This document shows positions 10,601 to 19,374 of a stretch of 64,000 nt of DNA, piece by piece. Both the position numbers and the translations under genes were made by a program. Origin of the DNA: Ochromonas danica (Eukaryota; Sar; Chrysophyceae; Chromulinales; Chromulinaceae); contig VKHL01000092.1 of the NCBI GenBank assembly GCA_015146655.1, forward strand, positions 1 to 64,000, in the 5' to 3' direction. Within the stretch, counting starts at the first letter, position 1; every line of letters starts with the position of its first letter. Below the pieces are notes generated by a model. That model did not search any database. It saw only the letters and a program-made list of their open reading frames with translations, and was not told the DNA's origin.

Positions 10601-12674
10601 TCAATTGTGCGAAGTCGGATGCTGGAAATGCACCACTGAAGCGATTGTTCGACAGGTCCAAATAAAGCAAAGAAGGAGTGGTAAGAGAAGTGAAAGTCCC
10701 TGGCAAGGATCCTGATAACTCATTTCCACGTAAGAACAACCAAACCAGCTTAGGCATTGTCTCATGCACTTGAAACGGTCCCGTCAGTCCATTCGAGGAA
10801 ATATCCAGGATGGAAATATTATGTAATGACATCAATGGCGACGTCTCTCCTGTGAAGAAGTTGCAGGAGATGTTCAAAAATTCAAGACGATTTGATTGTA
10901 TGGATAGAGCGGATATAGGGCCTGACAAGAAATTAGTGTCTAAACGAGCAGCTTGAAGTATGGTCAGAGAGGAAAAGGAAGCAGGTAGACTCCCACTACA
11001 TCCACATCCACCCACATCTAAATACTCCAAATTAGCCAGTCTACCAAAATCTCCTGGTAGACTACCATAGAAATAATTAAATCCCATTGACAATAGAGCC
11101 AAAGATGTAATATTAGCGAGAAAACTAGGTATGCTTCCTGATAGCAAGTTTCCAGCTACACCAAGCGATAGCAGATTCTTTAATGAAGCCATTTCCATAG
11201 GTAAAACACCTGTGAAAAGGCAATTTTCCAAATACAAATACTGTAACATGCTCATATTCCCCAAAGTAACGGGAAGAGTGCCTTCGAGCCAATTCACACC
11301 CAAATAAATCTCTACTATCTGCTTCCAGTTCCCTAGTTCAGCAGGAAGAGTCCCAGACAGAGTATTCGTGGTTGCAATAAAAACCTCCATATTCTCCAAC
11401 TGACCAAGTTCAGCAGGAAGACTACCTGTCAGTCTGTTTGTACTTATATCCATATAATACATGCTAATCCACTGACCTATTGCACCATCTAAACTGCCTG
11501 ATAGAGCATTGTTAGACAGCGATGCCAACTCAAGTCCAGATAGCTCGTACATTGTGGAGGGAATCGTACCCGACAATATGTTCTCATATAAACTTAGAGA
11601 CAATAATGCACTTAATTGACCAATCGAAGAAGGAAGTATGCCTGAGAAGAAGTTCTTTTCCAAATCCAAATAAAGCAAAGCAGATACTAGACCAATGTCA
11701 TCGGGAAGTGATCCAGTTAACATGTTTTGCATGACTCCTAGATAGGTCACAGACTTCAGATTGCCTACTGATACTGGAAGATGGCTTGTCATAAAATTAT
11801 ATTCCATAGAAATATACTGCATTAGTGAGCAATTCGCAATACTGTCTGGAAATTTGCCTGTGATCAAATTCGAATAAGAGGACAAAAAGGACAGCCTAGA
11901 AAGGGAGCCAATATCACCAGGTATCGAACCAGTGAGAAGATTCGAATATATGTACAAAGTTTCCAGCAAGATTAGTTGTGATATGTTCTCTGGCAAGCTG
12001 CCTGTTAGATAATTCCCAGAGAAATCCAAGTTTGTCAAAACCATGGCATTCGTGAGAGTGGAAGGGATAGAACCACTTAAACTATTACTGCTTAAGCTTA
12101 AAATGGACAAATAAGATAGGTTAAATAACGCGGGTGAGATCGTTCCAGTTAGGCCATTGTTAACTGTTATTGTTAGACCGCCCAAATACTCGATCTGTTT
12201 CAGCGAGTCGGGTAAACTACCGCTCATGTTGTTATTCGATAGAATAATATTATAGACGTGCTCCTCACAGCTGCTGGATTTATGACATACTACAAAACAA
12301 GCGATTCCTTGCCAACCCTCACTGCAAGGATCAGGATTGGATTTTGTGAAATTCCATGGAACTCCTGTCCAGATCCAATACTCACCATGGGTTGCATTGT
12401 AGAGGTCATACAAGGCATCCAATTCAGCCTGTGGGAGAGGATCAGGATTGATCTGATTTTCAGTCACAGTGAGGAGGACTTCTTGCTCTTTTATTTGGTG
12501 GGAGGGGTGCATTTCATTCTGCTGGTGTAGATGATTTTGGTGACCGATGAGATTTCCCCGTGAATGAACAAGAAAAAGGAATAAGAACAAGAAGTATAGA
12601 AGAAGAGATCTAGCAAAACCCATCCCAATTCTCATTCTCACTCTCATTCCCGTCATCAGTACAAATGATATCAA
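7641..12674 (-). CDS. Giant LRR receptor-like protein with polytopic membrane domain
   Basis: An intronless 1677-aa frame. Residues 1-38 contain a signal peptide (hydrophobic LLLYFLFLFLFLV). Residues 80-115 form a plant-type LRR N-cap (LDALYDLYNATHGEYW ... Cys pairs). About 30 leucine-rich repeats of the LxxLxLxxNxLxGxIP type follow to about residue 880, with many Asn-glycosylation sequons. A first transmembrane helix sits at about 905-930 (SLIICVVIIGSLLVVSLIV), followed by a basic stop-transfer, a ~125-residue hydrophilic loop, then roughly nine more hydrophobic segments from about 1065 to 1655. There is no kinase domain. Most likely a plasma-membrane receptor or adhesion protein with extracellular LRRs; the polytopic part is not a 7TM GPCR I can recognise. 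The N-terminus has several in-frame Met, so the exact start is uncertain by up to 20 residues. Confidence 0.85.
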   Translation of the reverse strand: MISFVLMTGMRVRMRIGMGFARSLLLYFLFLFLFLVHSRGNLIGHQNHLHQQNEMHPSHQIKEQEVLLTVTENQINPDPLPQAELDALYDLYNATHGEYWIWTGVPWNFTKSNPDPCSEGWQGIACFVVCHKSSSCEEHVYNIILSNNNMSGSLPDSLKQIEYLGGLTITVNNGLTGTISPALFNLSYLSILSLSSNSLSGSIPSTLTNAMVLTNLDFSGNYLTGSLPENISQLILLETLYIYSNLLTGSIPGDIGSLSRLSFLSSYSNLITGKFPDSIANCSLMQYISMEYNFMTSHLPVSVGNLKSVTYLGVMQNMLTGSLPDDIGLVSALLYLDLEKNFFSGILPSSIGQLSALLSLSLYENILSGTIPSTMYELSGLELASLSNNALSGSLDGAIGQWISMYYMDISTNRLTGSLPAELGQLENMEVFIATTNTLSGTLPAELGNWKQIVEIYLGVNWLEGTLPVTLGNMSMLQYLYLENCLFTGVLPMEMASLKNLLSLGVAGNLLSGSIPSFLANITSLALLSMGFNYFYGSLPGDFGRLANLEYLDVGGCGCSGSLPASFSSLTILQAARLDTNFLSGPISALSIQSNRLEFLNISCNFFTGETSPLMSLHNISILDISSNGLTGPFQVHETMPKLVWLFLRGNELSGSLPGTFTSLTTPSLLYLDLSNNRFSGAFPASDFAQLTKLNTLAAVENCFTGTISSDLCKASKLQVAALDGLSAAPSCRKATLSSSDGVLSSWAPSYIMGRHAVHGSLPSCLFQELKVLVTLHLSGNSLTGTIPDLAENSLLSDLSLSHNELTGTVPDSVQSNPWVNLDLSFNKLTGILKSSSSYFHNASIALDINRLSGKIPADYYHMADVDILRGNIFQCQDESNSDKESLPPNDPYKSQYGCGSVTLNTSLIICVVIIGSLLVVSLIVLELLKRRRKQCRVQQITDQQMAECFGEKQEEVIVGVSGSGEAEKHDAGSNNANDKKGNQPVQPRTCCERLLDKVEMLLKQIEEWQTVCSYTLEEISTSKEAKRDRADPSDFSFLRSQIVVVGQLSRLIRQFSVRTMLLIVLLGVPLYITLSSFYGSYDHQYAWTPSAAFLSGQSAAIALLILFLGLTASLAYFRAYPGSSFLYHAGNRQNGHHLSIMCWWYGLFIACQNNESWCYFLRVLVIAVGNITIVMVVNATYVYLYLQVSVLQAFFLSVAMTGFKVVWSRILFLVLSRWIAQARERGRKQEALHPSDGSNDNTTNTIDGVKNNTDRMTNGWNSATITIYSCLMLFNTIVAPCLATLLVSSDCFYYVFVSPPYITVSYTYPVCVTVSGSTCVSTVNAVITSDFQPPFSYGYQCSSALLQEYGYVFVYKYLLLGVLYPVVVLLLTFYHDQQTSSPEHETNSKLGVGVSDDFVSPLHSRSGDSVLDMNNTSSSVIKRMRSSSSFTSSALLPPLWKKNVIEGLQSYFLGDDNFEHVFSAAEYSVRLTMMMGTLLTFGMVLPYLAVLVCLAIVTNTYLTQWALARFYLLISKSNKSNNPSNIPLRLIHHTSKQDNILTEVGGDSSSEIANNLMISFSPSGFSSSSMMTKNQNPVVQHVSKECQELPAALLVSMRPLSVLMLVFLSCFLFDIAGDKEGAWVGFYFVLVMCLVPLLALIVHRLWLAWMDHQRMIHNEKQKINQTSRTDGDNSTA

Positions 12675-13094
12675 ACTGACTGATTTTCAGGATGTCTATA
12701 TCTGCATCAACAAGGATAAGAAGTAAAAACTGTCTTTAATCAGCTTGACATCAAGATCACTCACTTCCAGAGTGAAGCGCAAGCACACCATCACCCAGAG
12801 TGAAGTTAACGCGTTGCAGCAGCAGTAGTGGCTTGGGGCTAAAATCTGGGTTTTGGTTGTTGTGTTGTCGTGGTTGTGTTCGTGTTTGGGGTGGAGATTC
12901 TGCAGTGACGGCGCCTTTGAGGCCTTTGCATTCTCTGCTTCGCCATCGTGAGGGGGAGGAGATTCAGATCGAGATTAACGACATCCGACTTGACTGGTAG
13001 CGGTAGTCATTCGATTTCTTTCCATTCTTCTCTACCTTCTTTCTTCCTATACCATCATCATTCTTTTTGTTTCGAAAAGAGATAACTTCCATCA
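12675..13094 (+). other. Divergent promoter region
   Basis: 420 bp between the divergent starts of the LRR gene (-) and the membrane protein at 13095 (+). It contains GTTAAC at about 12806 and a locally more GC-rich stretch; the small frame at 12800-13000 shows no family features. Confidence 0.45.
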
Positions 13095-14093
13095 ATGATA
13101 GATGTGGCCAGTTTACGACCTTTTGCTGCCTTGACTTGTTGGGGGTTATTAGGTGTGACTCTGCGCCACAGTTTTGTTTATCATCATGTGCCTTTCCTTG
13201 ATCATAAAGAAGGATATGTACCAACGTTAACAAAAAGTGATCTAACCTCATTGTTAGCCTCCTCAGAACGAATTCTAGCAGACGTGGAACTCATTGACTC
13301 CACCTTACCATTGATTATGGTGGCTTTTGAGATCATCATGTGGTTTCAACTATATCCTATGCTTTACTATCTGGCTGTGATTACTCTGATTGTCTTGTTC
13401 TTCCCTTATCTACAAAAGTGTAGTCAGTATTATCCCTATTGTTCTAATGGGATCTACTATCGCTCTTGGCATCATCACTTTATGACATCTTCTCTGATCT
13501 ATCTAGGAGGTGCCATTGCAGCAGCGATCTGTGGGTATCACTATATGACATTCTTGTGTAGTCTCACTGTATTAGGATCCATGCTGTATCATCGTCATCG
13601 GGAAGGACAGTTCTTTAATATGGATAACATCTTCGCTACCAATAAGCTCTTCTTATGGATCTATGTGATTGCTCATGCTTTTGATCATTGGTTTGACTTT
13701 GCTATCATGGGTGTTCTGTCCTGGCCATTATTTGCAGGTGTCTTTATCTATTGTGGCGACCCTTCGGAAATCATCTCCTTTGCACCAACTGAGGGCAAGC
13801 CAGCAGCTTCTGCTTCTTCAATGTCCCTTCTACAAGGTCTATGTTGCGTACGTAATGATCGACCAATATACTTGGTCTGGCACACAGTCTGGCATATAAT
13901 CTCGGGGATGGGTCCTATCTTATCGGTGATCTACCTGCACTTTTTCCCTCTTACAGAAGAGCATCATCCCTACTTGGCCTCTATGACACCGTGGGGCGTC
14001 ACTCCTGAGCAATGCCTCTTTATCTATACGCTGGGGTTGTCAATAGCAGGGAATATCTTTTTGAATTTCCTATCAATTGGTCCGATGCGTTAG
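13095..14093 (+). CDS. Multi-pass membrane protein, possibly CREST-hydrolase-like
   Basis: Single-exon 332 aa protein with about seven to eight hydrophobic segments spread over its length. Conserved-looking polar residues lie inside or beside membrane segments: a Ser-x-x-Tyr-His pair (GSMLYHRHREGQFFNMDN, about residues 156-173) with an Asp, and later a His-x3-His motif (VWHTVWHIISG, about 258-268). That S/H/D/HxxxH layout recalls the CREST superfamily of integral-membrane metal hydrolases (alkaline ceramidases, TMEM8/PGAP6, PAQR receptors), which would suggest a lipid amide or GPI-lipid hydrolase. This is inference from motif spacing only; I do not recognise the exact family. Location is expected to be ER, Golgi or plasma membrane. 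The start is the first ATG and the hydrophobic N-terminus follows closely. Confidence 0.7.
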   Translation: MIDVASLRPFAALTCWGLLGVTLRHSFVYHHVPFLDHKEGYVPTLTKSDLTSLLASSERILADVELIDSTLPLIMVAFEIIMWFQLYPMLYYLAVITLIVLFFPYLQKCSQYYPYCSNGIYYRSWHHHFMTSSLIYLGGAIAAAICGYHYMTFLCSLTVLGSMLYHRHREGQFFNMDNIFATNKLFLWIYVIAHAFDHWFDFAIMGVLSWPLFAGVFIYCGDPSEIISFAPTEGKPAASASSMSLLQGLCCVRNDRPIYLVWHTVWHIISGMGPILSVIYLHFFPLTEEHHPYLASMTPWGVTPEQCLFIYTLGLSIAGNIFLNFLSIGPMR

Positions 14094-14706
14094 TTGGAGA
14101 AGCATTTCTTTGACTTCTCTCGCAATTGACCGGCTGTAGCTGTTGAGTTGAGGTTAGAAAGAGAGCTTAGATGTATATAAAAGAATAATGATATTAATAA
14201 TAATAAAAGCTAGACTTGAAACTAAATGGGATTTGTAATTAATATGATGAATTAATGATAGAGAGAGAAATTCTCAAAGTTTACGATGTAGTCTAATCAA
14301 ATTAATTTCGTCAAATCCGTCATCTCGCCGCTGCTGTTCGGGTGTTGTAGGAAGTTTGTCTGCTGCACAAAAATCGGGTGTTTTTCCAAAAGTCCATGGC
14401 CCAACGGTTTCGCACACCCAACGCTTTCTTGTTGAAACAGCTTCTATTCTGACTTAAAAGTCTGTTTTGTGGAGATTTTGCTCGCCACTTTCAACGATTA
14501 TTTCTCTCGCCACTTTCCTTTGCTTTTGCTTTTGCTTTGTTTGCTTTTGGCCTTGACTTTGACTTCGGCTCATCTTCTCTGAATTAAATCTGAACGAGTG
14601 AGATTCAGAGAGGGATTAATAAAGCAAGAGAAAATTTTAAATCATCCTGACCTTATTAGAAGTATTATTGTTTGTCATTATCGGTATTTCATAGTTCGTG
14701 TAAGTT
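14094..14706 (+). other. Intergenic spacer, kinesin promoter side
   Basis: 610 bp. An AT-rich tail after the membrane-protein gene (with AATAATAAT runs) is followed by sequence containing TTTGCTTTTGCTTTTGC-like short repeats near 14518-14555. No plausible coding frame. Confidence 0.45.
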
Positions 14707-17700
14707 ATGGGAAATAGTGCCATCTCTCATGAAGGAGAGTTTGAGAGCAATGCCTTACTGGATGAAGCCTTGGGGTCTTCAATTCAAAGAAAGCCTTCCT
14801 ATAGCAGTAGTCTGAAGCATGAGGAAGGTGTGCATGCCTTTACTACTGATGACATCATCAAACCAACTCCCGTCCCACAGACATCCTCAATTGTCAGTCA
14901 GTCTTTACCAGAATGGCCATCAAAGAAAGAATTGAAAGAAGAGGAATCCTCTGTGAAGATAGAGAAGAACAAGAAAGATAAGAAGCAGATTAGTGTAAGT
15001 GGTGGCAGTAGTCGTCGTAGTGGTAGTGGTGGGGATGGTGGGAGTCCAAGGGGAGAATTAGAATCTCTGTCTGCTCTTCCTGCAACAACTAATGGTGGTA
15101 GGAGTGCGGTAAATATTGAAGCTCTTCCTTCTACTGGTACCCTACCCATTAGCGCAACCACCACAGTGACAGCTGTAGGTACAGGTACAGGTACAGGTAT
15201 GAATAGTGCAACAGATACAGGCACTGGTACAGGTGCAATAAAGAGTGATAATAGTACAAAACAAATAAATTCTTCTGTTGCTGACTCACGATCTAAATAT
15301 AGTAAATTCCATACTAAGAAGTTGACAGAAGAAGATGCTGTAAGTGATGTCTCTGGTAGTGATGATGTAGAACCTGTTGATATTCTTTTACAATTTATTC
15401 CTTATTATGGTCAAGGTGATCCTTCTAATGATTCTATTGTACGATCTGCTTTATCAAGTTTACCTGTTGAAGATATTGATGCTAAAGATGAATATGGGAA
15501 TACCTTATTATTATTAGCATGTCAATATCGTTGTGAAGATTTAGTACGTATTATGTTGAATAAAGGAGCTGATCCTAATGCAGTCAATTCAGCTGGAGCA
15601 AGTTGTCTTCATTTTGCATGTTATCAAGGGTCAGCATCCTTAACAATTACTAAGATTCTCTTACAAAATGGTGGTAATCCAGATGTAGCGGAGACAACGT
15701 ATGGATGTACACCTTTACATTATGCTGCAGGAAGTGGAGATATGGAATTTTGTAAGTTAATCTTACAATATGGTGGTCAGATTGATGCTTATGATTATTA
15801 TAATTATACTTGTGTGGATTATGCTCGTGAAGCAGGTTTCCAAGAAACAGCGGATTTCTTACAAAAACGATTAGATAAAGTCAATATGAAGAATAGTTAT
15901 AGTAGTATGAAATATGGAGGTGGGGGTAATGGAGGATCAAGAAAGATGTCTCGTACAGCTTCAAATTATGGTAATAAAGGAGGAAGTAGTGGTAATGGTA
16001 GTGGTAGTTATGAAGATATGGCGTATTGGGAAGCTCATCTAGATCCTGATTCAGGGTCAAAATATTATATTCATACCAAGACTGGAGAATGTTTATGGGA
16101 AAGTGAACTGAAAACACGGATTGCTTCCTCTCAACAGCAACTTCAACTTCAACAAGAACAATCAGAGAGTGTGACTGCTGCTGGTAAGAGCAGTGCCAAC
16201 CTCCTCTCTAACCCCACTACCGCTACCACTACCACGTCACAAAAGACTACTACTACTGCTACTTCACCTTCTAAAGAAAGTAATAAGATTAGTGAAGCTC
16301 AACTTCTCACTCAAGCAACAGAAGCTCGTTTAATTGCTTTCTTAACCAAACATGATCCTGTTCGTTTACCTGAAGTTTCAACTTTACTTGAGAAGTATCA
16401 TGGACAAGAACAAATTCTATTAAATGATCTATGTAAACAATATAAAGTAGAAGAAGATCCTGAATTTAAAGCTTTCCAAGAGAAATTAAATGAATTACGA
16501 CTATCTGTTAAATTATCTCATGTGAAAGTGAATGATATGAATCAAGTTGATCCTCTGTTATTACAAGATATTATACAAGAAACAAGAAAGAAATTAGTTC
16601 ATGAATTACAAGATGAAAAAGAACAATATAAGAAAGAAATAGATCAAACATTAGAAAAAGAGAAATTAACTTATCGTAGTACTATAATAGAGAAAGAAGG
16701 TCTTATTGCCAAACTATCTGCAGAAATGGAAGGATTAATTCAAGTGAAGGATTCCATGGAGAAAGACATGGAAAACATGGAAAAGAAATTAAAAGCTTTA
16801 CAATCCTCTGATAATTCAATACAAATTGATTTACAAAATGAATTAACACAATTAAATGAAGAAAATCAAGTATTAAAAAATCAAATTCATCAATTAAATC
16901 AAGAATTATTTAGAAATAAAGATCAATTAAAAGAATTAGAACAAACATTATTAAAGTTAACTGCTGGAAAAGAAGAAATGTTAGAACGTGAACAACAAGC
17001 AGCAGCTGAACGATTAGAACAACAAAAGCAACGGGATGCTCAATATACGGCAGAGTTAACTTCACAAGAGAGCAAATTCCGAAATTTAGAAATGAAATTA
17101 AAATCTGATATTAATCAATTAAAAAATGAAAATATTAGAAATGAAAAGATATTAAAAGAAGAGATTGAAGAATTGAAACGTATGAAAGATCGTGAAATTG
17201 AAGTATTAAGAAAGTAAGTGAATTTCTTCTTCTCAATAGATGGATGATCTAGAGATGATCATAATTGAATACCATGAGTGGGGGTGGGGTCATATGGTGA
17301 TAAACAATGATGAGTGATGATCTCAAAGACAAGCTTGACTATCCTATGACTCATTCTCTCTTTCTTTATCTATCTTTCTTGTACTTGTCATATTTCTAAT
17401 AAAGAAAAAGAATGATGAATATACTAACAAATGCTATCTTGTATTTGAACTTGCTTTATTAGGGAGTTAGCAGATCGTCGTGCTCAATTTGCACAAGAAA
17501 TCAGTGCTAAGCAAATGGAAGTTGATGACTTCAAAAGAGTGGCAGAAGGAGCCACAAAGCGTGCTGAAGAAGCTGAAGAATATCAGCGATTGGTTCAAAA
17601 CGAAATTGCTGAAGCAAAAGTTATTCAGAAATACAATGCTCAGTTACATAAGTACGTTACGTGGCTTTCTTTTGATTTTTCATTGTTTGAACTGACTTTA

Positions 17701-19109
17701 TCATTTTGTTTTGTGTTTCTAGGGATTTATTGCGCGAACAAGTTGCTCGTAAGAAACTTCATAATGATATGGAGGATATGAAAGGAAGAATCCGTGTCTA
17801 TGTACGTGTACGTCCATTTTCTAATTCAGAACGAGAACGTGGATGTCAAGAAGCTGTTGTTAAAGATGGTAAGATGACAGTATTGGTTAAAGGAGTCGGT
17901 GCACCTGATGCCAGAAAGAACTACGACTTTGATCAAGTGTTTGGAGGATCTTCTTCAGAAGGAAATAGTCAAGTGGATATCTTTAGAGATACAAAACATC
18001 TTATGCTATCAGTAATCGATGGGTATAATGTTTGTATATTTGCCTATGGTCAAACAGGTGCAGGCAAATCTTATACCATGATAGGTGCAGCAGATATAGG
18101 CACTTGTCTATCAGAGAATGGAGATTTTGATGAAGATGCTGGTATCACTCCTCGTGCTGTATCGGAGGTCTTTCGCCTTCTCAATGAACGCACTGCCCAA
18201 ATTGACTATACAGTGGATGTTACCATGTTTCAGCTCTATCGTGACAATATTGAAGATCTTCTGAAAGAGAAAAAGAAGAAAGCAAAGAATGAAGAAGAGG
18301 TGAAGGATCCTCCTCTAAAGATAGTTCTCGCTGAGCACAGTCCCACAGGGTTAGTGCATGTAGAAGGTGCAGTATCGATGCCAGCATCTTCCCCATCAGA
18401 TGTGATGCGAATCTTTGCTAAAGGCTCAGCAAGAAGAACTACGGCCTCAACTCAGATGAACGCCGAAAGTAGTCGATCTCATCTTATTTGTTGCCTTGTC
18501 ATTTCATTGATAAATAAGAGGTCAGGAGCGAAGACAGTGGGCAAGTTGACTTTGGTGGATCTTGCCGGTTCGGAGGTAAGTAGAGAGTTGATTATTGTCC
18601 GTTCTGAAATTTAGTGTAATCATCGTTTGGCAATGCTTGTTTAGAGAGTCGATAAGTCAGGTGCAACTGGTGAGCAGCTCAAGGAGGCACAGAGCATTAA
18701 TAAGTCTCTATCGGCCTTGGGTGATGTGATTGCAGCATTGACAAGTGGTCAGCAACATGTTCCATATCGCAACCATCCTCTTACAATGCTGATGTCGGAT
18801 TCCATCGGTGGAAATGCCAAGACGCTTATGTTTGTCAATACATCGCCCGCAGATTATAATGCCCCGGAGTCTAATAGCTCTTTAGCATTTGCCAGCCGGT
18901 GCAAAGACATCACCAATAATGTCGCTGCAGCGCCAGGGGTTCAAGCGGCACAGTTAACAGCCTTGAAGAAAGAACTTGCCAAGCTAAAGAAAGGAGGCGG
19001 CGCACCAGGCGCTCCAGGTGCTCCAGGTGGCAAGGGCGGTCCACCTCCTGGAGCAAGTTTAGCTCGTCCAGATACAGCTGTCCAAGGGGCCGGGCCACGT
19101 CGTTCTTAA
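14707..19109 (+). CDS. C-terminal-motor kinesin (kinesin-14 type) with ankyrin repeats and WW domain
   Basis: Four exons: 14707-17213, 17463-17651, 17723-18575, 18645-19109 (1337 aa). Phases agree at each join. Domains in order: a disordered Ser/Gly/Thr-rich N-terminus (starts MGNSAIS, a possible but weak N-myristoylation context); three to four ankyrin repeats at about 255-390; a WW domain at about 439-467 (YWEAHLDPDSGSKYYIH ... CLWE); long coiled coil at about 610-910; kinesin motor at about 915-1265 with P-loop GQTGAGKSYTM, switch I NAESSRSH and switch II LVDLAGSE; then a coiled and Gly/Ala/Pro-rich tail. A motor placed after the stalk, preceded by a KGRIRVYVRVRP neck, is the kinesin-14 arrangement, usually minus-end directed. 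Ankyrin and WW modules suggest cargo or Pro-rich ligand binding. The P-loop has Ala-Gly-Lys-Ser in place of the commoner Ser-Gly-Lys-Thr. Confidence 0.9.
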
Positions 19110-19374
19110 TCACTAGGGATCAATCAATTCGACTTTTGGTAATTGAGAATCAGTGGTGGCGTTTGGTGGAAAATACTTCCTAGAGCAACATTTGGTATTG
19201 GCAGGTATCTCACCCGCCATTTTGTGAGTGGTAGAGTGTTAGGTGTGAAATTATGGTAAACGATTCAAAACGACATCAAAGTATCAATGGTTCGGATTTG
19301 CAATGAATCTTTACATAACATGAGACCTCAAACTGATAGCTATCTAAGATGCCTGCTGCCCAGAAGACCTCCAC

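Noticed and set aside
13095-14093. Opsin or GPCR
   Set aside because: No retinal Lys motif or GPCR signature; His-rich membrane motifs fit a metal hydrolase better.
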